Assembly: GCA_002964805.2 (NCBI GenBank)
Contig: PUDQ02000080.1
Span: 310,001 to 374,000 of the forward strand
Direction of reading: 5' to 3'
From: Trametes villosa
Taxonomy: Eukaryota > Basidiomycota > Agaricomycetes > Polyporales > Polyporaceae
Length of the DNA stretch: 64,000 bases
The notes under the pieces were generated by a model, which searched no databases, was not told the origin of the DNA, and saw nothing but the letters and a program-made list of their open reading frames with translations. This document shows positions 58,135-64,000 of this stretch, piece by piece. Each line of letters opens with the position of its first letter. Within the stretch, counting starts at the first letter, position 1. Position numbers and translations under genes: made by a program.

Positions 58135-61100
58135 TTAGATGATATCCACAACGCCCCGCCGCGGAGACACGACAGCCACGACCTTGCTGAAGTCGAGGAG
58201 ATCCCCGCCGCGCGTCGCCACGAGATCGCTCCGCGTTTCATCTACCTTGATACCCAACAGCTTTTCCACGTTTGTCGATGCGAGGGCGAGCGCGTCCGCC
58301 TTGGAGATCGCGCCGTTAGACTCGAGCGCCGCCTACCCATGCACGATAAAACCCGTCAGAACTTCACCAACTCATGAGCCGATGCCTCAAACGCACCCAG
58401 CCAACGTCGAAACGGGTGTTGCGCGCCTGCCAGGCTTCATTCACGCCGACCGCGACAGTCACATTGTGCGCACGCAGCTCAGCGATCGCGTTCCGCGCCG
58501 ACAGCGGCGGGCCCGGGAGGCTATAGGCAGGCAAATTGAAGATTAGCAGATAAATTTGCGTTCGCACGAGAGAGAGAAGACATACAGTCGGCGCTTCTCC
58601 CAGTGGTGAGGGAATGGCCTCGATGGAGAAATGATAACACCAATTCCGGCGTGACTGAGCTCCTTCGCGAGCAGGTGCGCCTCCGTCGCGCCGATAAGTG
58701 TCACCTGGATCTTGTTTCCTAGCTTCTCTTCCACCTCGGATTTGAGCACGATCAACGATGCGATAGCGTCTGCGCTTTGAACATGGATAGCCAACGGAAT
58801 GGCTCCCTGTGAGGTCGCAAGGTGACGATTCAGAGTGGTTCAACCTCTCAGGGAAGTCGCGCGGCTCATACCTGCTTAACACTTTGAAGAGCGTGCTTGA
58901 GCTCGCCCTTCGTCTTGCCTAGGAGCAAGTGCCTAAGCGCGGCGATCTGCGTGCTAACGCTGGGGATGCCAACGGGGCTGATAGACACGTGGAGCGCGCC
59001 AATATTCTGCAGCAGTGCGCCGTCCTCGAGCTTATGGTGTCCGGCAGTGGAGAACGCGGCGCTGAGCCCGGCGAGGAAGCCAGTCGACTGGGGTGCCGTA
59101 ACCGCGGCAGTCACTCCGGAACGATAGGCGAGCCTGCCACACGGAGGTCAGCGATCTCTGCTGGATGGCGTATGGCTCCACCTACAGTGCATCTCGGGTC
59201 CCGAACTGAAGGCCGTCTGCCGCGCGTATGAGCGCCCCCTCACCGCCTACAATCTCAGGGATGACGTTGGTGAGGGGGTCGAGAACAATACCGTCCCTCG
59301 TCGAGGCCTCTGAGCGGATCTCCTCCAGGCCGAGAGGCGATCCGGTGGTGACAAGCCCGGGAGAAATTGCCCCGCCCTCGAGGTCCACATACTCCGCATC
59401 CTCCTCAAGGGAAACCGAAGCTATACAAGCACTCCAAGATGCCCCAACGCATTGGAACATCCCATCCCGCACGACCACGCTCCCAGGCTCGGCGCCCGCG
59501 CGCGTCGAGTACACCTCGGCGACACCGTCTTCTCCTCGCAAGTACACGGCAGAGACGTTCGTGAAGACGACGGTACGCGCCTTCGCGGGTGCCGGGTCCA
59601 GCGGCGGCAGCCCGTCGTACTTGAGTGCGGCTGCAGCCTCCTTGTCGAAGTTCGGCGTTTTGGGTTTGTGCTGGAGCGCGGCGGGCTTCGTGATGAGGTG
59701 CGGGGCATCGAGCTGGGCGAGGCCGTCAATCCAGACTTGCTGGGGCGTCGCACCGAGAGCGAGGGGGTGGCTGTCCCAGATGATCAAGTCTACCGCGTTG
59801 TCAGTACGCCCGTATCTCTAGAGTTCGAAGGACTGGATACTGGATTCAAAGCCTACCTGCGTCGTACCCTGCACAGAACTGTCAGCGAGAGCGCCCTAAG
59901 AGATCCTCATATGGCGCACACCTTCTTTGATGAAACCAATTCGGTGCTCTTGCCCCAGTACAGTCGCCGGCGTGGTCGTGACCGAGGCGAGTGCCAGGTT
60001 ATGCGGCAAGCCATAGAAGTGCGCCTGCTGAGCCTCATATACAAGGTGACGCGAGTTCAGCACCGGGTGGTCCGACTGCGAAGCGTCAGTGTCAGCAATT
60101 ACGCTGGAACGTGAGTCCATCATTCTGGAGCTACCTTCAAGACGACGTTGAGACCGTTCTCTGCGAGGATCTTAGGGGCGAACTCCGAGCCGCGGTACGA
60201 TTCGCGCTTGTACCGCGCATTCGTGGCGAAGAGCGCGACCGCCGGAGGAGTTCCTGTACATCGCTGTCAGTCCACCGAGGCGGGCACACCACTCCCAATG
60301 AAGCGCACCGTATGCCGACTTCAGGGTATCCGGGACGAGGTACGTCTCGTGCGCGTGGTGGAACGCTGCAATCGAGAACTTGAACTCGTTTGTGATCTAT
60401 CCCTCGCGCGTGAGCATCACAACGCCCTACTCTTCCCGTGAGATATCCTCACCCTGACGAGGTCGTCCAAGTCGACCGTCTCGTAGCAGTGCGTCTGCAC
60501 CTTCACGCGCCCGCGCAGCACGTCGACGAGCGCCTCCCACTGCAGCTCCTCGGGGAACGCGCCGAGGCCGGCCCACTCGCCCGCCGTGGCCTTCGCACAG
60601 AAGTCGTCCTGTGCCTGCTTGATCTGGCGCGCCTTCTCGTACGCCTGGCGGAACGCCCACGCGGTGTCCATGCGTGTCCCCTGGTACACTCGGTCTAGAA
60701 GGAATCGTCAGCACACAAGATCTGCCAGGGGTGCTAGCATATTTAGCGTACCTGGGTTCTCTCCGCGTGCGTGTCTGCCAGGCGTATTCAGTGACCATCG
60801 GTCGGGAAAAGGATGGTATGAACGCACTTCATCTGGCGGTAGCGGAAGAACGCCCGCGGGTCATAAACGGTCCCATTCGTTTCATACGGGCTCTCGAGCA
60901 GCATGCCGGTGGGGGAGCGGTCCGTCGGCGGGCGCAGTTTGATGATGACGCCTTGGCCGCCGATCGCGTTCGCCGATCCCGGGAGCACCAGCGAAGTCTG
61001 GTCCTCCACGGTAGCTCGCGAACGTACGATGCTGGAGGGCGTCTTACGGTGACGCCGCCCGCGATGCTCAGCCTGTACGCGTCGTCGTGCGTGTTGAGGC

Positions 61101-62971
61101 CATCGAGCGCTCGGAGCCACTACACGCTCGGTCAGCAGGAGAACAAGCAGGACTGCTGGGACTATGCATACGGCCAGGACGGGCCCCTTGCGCGAGTTCA
61201 CGTCGAACGCGCCTTGCAACTGAGGGCTGTTGTATACTAGTCTGCTTGCATTTGGGGGGTGCTTGGAGGAGGGTCCCGTATCACGATTTGTCAGCAGGAA
61301 ATTGATCTCCGACGACGCGTCAAGATCTATACACCAGGCACAACGCGACGCGTCGCGAGTGCGGCACGCGCCTCCACTTCGTACTCTGACTGCTACAGGT
61401 CTCTTTGAGCGCATATAACGCTCTAATAATACGCCGGGTGTAATTTACGTGTCTTCCTGATACATTGTATGCGAAAAATTGAGGGAAGAAAAGCCTTCAC
61501 GGCACGACAAGTAATACTTCGCCGGATGCTAGACAGTGTTGTTCTCGTTGTCCTGATCGCGACAAGGTACACTGGCGGCACCGTCTTGTATGATGCGAAT
61601 CTAGTCTCTATTACTCAAGTCTCTACTCTTTCAGTCGCTTAGCTAGTATTGTGAGCGAGAAATCCCGCAACCGTTACAGCAAGGAGTCAACATCCCAGGT
61701 TGGCGCCCGACGACATATCTCAGGGCTCCTAGCTTCGAGCCCGCTTCGAGTTCAGTGCATCGCCTTGAATCGCTAAAAAAAGCAGTCCGTCTACTCGCGG
61801 GGCGTTTATTATAGCTTAAGAGAAGTCGATAGAGACCTCACGTCGCCGGAGGGCCGCCAGGCCGCCAGGCTGGACATTGGAACTCGCCAGTGCCGGTTCC
61901 GTGATGAATTACATCGTATAGAAGTGCTAAAGCCACTTACTGACCGTCTACTTGCTGATTTGCCCCTCCACGCACGCAGATGGTGGCCGCGCCGGTGATA
62001 GCGTTCAATACCGTTCGAAACGTTCGCAACTTGACGGCAGAGGTGAGTGCGCCGCCACACTGGCTCGCAGGAATGGGCCGGTAGCGCCCACTATACCTCT
62101 TTGGGTAATACCATATATAGGAAACGCCACGTGCCGGATCACTCGGCATTTTCTAACTCAGCAGAATGGGGACCCTCCTCCAAGGGGGGCGCGTTTGAAA
62201 GCAGACGTCGGTGTGATCGTCCTCCCCCACTCAGTAGATCACACTTATCGTCTGCCTAGGGGAGACAAGTTGTATACTCCCCTGTGCGCGAGGCCGTCAG
62301 GATGTCGCGCGCGGTCCGGGAGCTCGAGTCACTCACAGATGACTGTGCAAGTCGACAATTCTGTGATCCAGCGAGCATCACGATCATCAGCTCCTTCGCA
62401 GATGTTCAAGAGACGCAGTTGTTTACCCAGGAGAGACCCATTTACCCTTCGCGTCGAGGCGCGTCAACTCCGCGTACTGCTCGAGCTCGCTGTCTTCGAT
62501 CACGCCGACGCGCTTGATAAGGCCCGCGTCAAGGAGGATGTCCCCGTGCAACACCTCGAGCCCGTCGACGCGTCCCGTCCAGATTGTCGCATTCTGTTCC
62601 CGGGACCTTACGGTCAGCGCGCACTCGTCCTGAGAATCTGCGGGTCGGCGCCGCCTCACCTTGATCAGCGTCGCCTTCGTCCCAGGCACGAACCGGTCAG
62701 ACTGCGTGCGCGTGTTGAAGTCTGGCGGCGGGCCAGGCTTGACGTCCAGTAGGCGGCACTTGTCCAGGTACTCCTCCGCGTGCAGCGGCACGTTCACCGC
62801 GGCCCTGGGCGAACTGGCCACCTCCGTATAGATCCTGGTGTACTGCACTAGGACGAGAGAAAGCGTGACCGCGGCGAGGACGCGGACGAGCCGCGCCCGT
62901 CGAGACCGCGGCGCGTGTGGTGCGGCCGCCGCCGCGTCGGGGGCATAAGTCGGGAGCTTGGCCTCCGGCAT
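58135..62971 (-). CDS. Amidohydrolase superfamily protein with two hydrolase-like halves
   Basis: A large metal-dependent hydrolase of the imidazolonepropionase/N-acetylglucosamine-6-phosphate-deacetylase type (often called CE9-like in fungi). It has an N-terminal membrane anchor (ARLVRVLAAVTLSLVLVQY). First exons: 62660-62971, 62427-62593, 62337-62360, 61172-61241 and 61048-61119. Then exons continue with DTAWAFRQAYEKARQ and VQTHCYETVD. The metal-binding HxH is in IVDLHSHL, built by the 24-nt exon 62337-62360. Further family motifs are FHHAHETYLVPD and LKSDHPVLNSRH. From about 59800 to 58135 a second half follows (GGAISPGLV, YRAGVTAAVTAPQ, HVQSADAIASLI, VAVGVNEAW) that resembles another, less complete hydrolase half. 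The gene seems intact. Intron 3 (61242-62336) is 1095 bp. Not every exon in the second half was placed exactly. The substrate is unknown. Confidence 0.85.
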
Positions 62972-63047
62972 TCTGGCCTCTGTCGCGTCCCTCTACAGCT
63001 GGGTGTGAGGAGACGAGCGTCGAGGTCGCGAGCGTCGAGGCCGGCGG

Positions 63048-63056
63048 TATATATAG
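63048..63056 (-). promoter_or_regulatory. TATA box of amidohydrolase gene
   Basis: Minus-strand CTATATATA lies about 77 bp upstream of the amidohydrolase ATG at 62971. It is preceded by a short imperfect repeat (gagcgtcgaggtcgc / gagcgtcgaggccgg). Confidence 0.55.
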
Positions 63057-63477
63057 CGGCGTTATCACTACCGGCTCACGCGAAACTCCCATGGCGCAAT
63101 ATGGTGCGCCCGCGCGCGCGTGGGTCACACTCTCGACTGCCAGGCAAGCCGTACGTGCCACGGCGAGAACGATCGGCCGTTGTTTGAGTATATGCGCATA
63201 ACGCGGACGCAGGTGCCTGTGGCTGAGGAGGTGTAGCAGTATAGTAATGGTCGAGAGTCGATCGAGTGAGGTCGAGTGCAAGTTGCGAAAGCATGCATGC
63301 AAACAAGCGGTAGCGCCTGCTCATACTACCCGACGGAGCCGCGACGTCATGCAGACTCCAGATGAAGGTGTCGCATTACCAGCACGGATGCCGACTATAC
63401 CGATCCTATGTAAGGGATATACAGGACATCTACCGTACGTCTATGCCCGTGCCACCGCCTATGCGACCAGCCGAGCG

Positions 63478-63612
63478 AGAAGGACAGAGACGAGAGACGA
63501 GATATGCGAGGATAACAAAACAATGATACAGCAGGTGGAGAGAAGAGAGATGGAGGCGAGAAAGATGCAGAGACGGAAGATGAGAGAGATAGGAAAGATG
63601 GGGTAGGAAAAT
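63478..63612 (+). repeat. Purine-rich low-complexity tract
   Basis: Nearly all A/G on the + strand, with repeated GAGA and AGAGA units. Possibly slippage-derived. It lies between two minus-strand genes. Confidence 0.6.
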
Positions 63613-63803
63613 GTGGAGGATGCAGTCCATGCGATCTACCGAGAGGGATGCTATCCAGGCTTCCGTGCGTGAAGTGTCAATGCAATAAGTTAGGAAGATA
63701 CGGGCTGTGATGACACTCATGCACATGGCCGAGCTGAAAAGGCCATAAAGGTCAGCGATGCTCTGCACTGGCAGACTGACTAGGCTCACCGACGATCCGC
63801 CGC

Positions 63804-64000
63804 TCACAACACCTCGTGCTTCTCGTCGATCCACGCCGCACGCTCGAACGTGCGCACGTAGTCGTGCTGGGGCCCGGTCTCAGGGCTCATCGGGTACCGC
63901 CTGCACTTCTCGACCGTCTTCCACTCCTCCGCGATCATCCGGAGCGCGTCGTCTCCGTCGCGCGCGATCCCGCACTCGACGAGCCAGCACCCAACGATCA
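63804..64000 (-). CDS. 3' end of an unidentified gene (5' part outside window)
   Basis: The minus-strand frame open from the window edge to a TGA at 63804-63806 encodes about 64 residues, including CWLVECGIARDGDDALRM, EEWKTVEKCRRYPMSPET, GPQHDYVRTFERA and the C-terminal IDEKHEVL. Codon use is typical of the other genes here. The spacing of W-x-x-V-E, P-x-S-P-E-T-x-x-Q and Y/F-V-R is loosely like the C-terminus of small tyrosine-phosphatase-type proteins, but the catalytic region is not in the window, so no function is assigned. Confidence 0.62.
   Translation of the reverse strand, partial: IVGCWLVECGIARDGDDALRMIAEEWKTVEKCRRYPMSPETGPQHDYVRTFERAAWIDEKHEVL

Larger units (their letters stand above)
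62972..63803. other. Promoter region of amidohydrolase and purine-rich tract
   Basis: 832 bp. It contains a TATA box for the minus-strand amidohydrolase and, from about 63478 to 63612, a + strand purine-rich tract of GA-type repeats. No gene was recognised. Confidence 0.5.

Noticed and set aside
63247..63606. 119-codon open frame on +
   Set aside because: Its second half is the GA-rich low-complexity tract, and it has no motif.

Overview
This is nuclear DNA from a filamentous basidiomycete, most likely a white-rot type Agaricomycete (Polyporales-like). The evidence is GC-rich coding sequence, genes broken by many 45-65 bp GT-AG introns, and fungal families such as a Zn2Cys6 regulator, S10 and A1 peptidases, FunK1-like proteins, a Dnf-type flippase, a type I metacaspase and CHK1. 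No complete copy of any known transposon, virus or CRISPR array was seen.

Layout. 1-5512: two tandem ferric reductase genes (+), the first cut by the window edge. 7254-8712: mitochondrial dicarboxylate carrier (+). 9825-12977: Zn2Cys6/Fungal_trans regulator (+). 13389-16321: serine carboxypeptidase with 18 exons (-). 17630-19637: membrane-anchored aspartic protease (-). 20313-21710: Cys/His zinc-finger protein (-). 23470-23571: intron-containing tRNA-Asn(GUU) (+). 23947-29856: P4-ATPase flippase (-). 31820-40216, block A: a small protein with two zinc clusters (-), an F-box protein (-) and an SMP-30/gluconolactonase-like protein (+). 40441-51533: Bud21/Utp16-like protein (-), metacaspase (+), CHK1 (-), a multi-TM protein (+) and a FunK1 C-lobe protein (+). 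52025-56935, block B: a direct-orientation paralogous copy of block A. Its zinc-cluster gene is intact, but its F-box and SMP-30 genes are decayed. 57170-58000: a second FunK1 C-lobe gene (+). 58135-62971: a large two-part amidohydrolase (-). 63804-64000: 3' end of another gene (-).

The most interesting item is the pair of genes at 31820-32475 (-) and 52025-52686 (-). Each has four short exons. Spliced at canonical sites, each encodes a protein of about 160 residues with two complete CX2CX6CX8CX2CX6C zinc clusters, separated by a linker of exactly 19 residues in both copies. There is no large regulatory domain. All 12 cysteines, the three intron positions and the intron phases are kept in both copies, while the neighbouring duplicated genes in block B collapsed. 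This suggests selection to keep a compact, possibly self-contained two-site DNA-binding protein.

The rest is a typical mix of housekeeping and secretory genes. Iron reduction (ferric reductases), mitochondrial carboxylate transport, extracellular or vacuolar proteolysis, membrane lipid asymmetry, ribosome biogenesis, DNA-damage checkpoint and metacaspase genes sit side by side without an evident common pathway. Exon structures were inferred by hand from splice motifs and reading-frame continuity. Where the phases close exactly I give exon coordinates. Where they do not, I say so.
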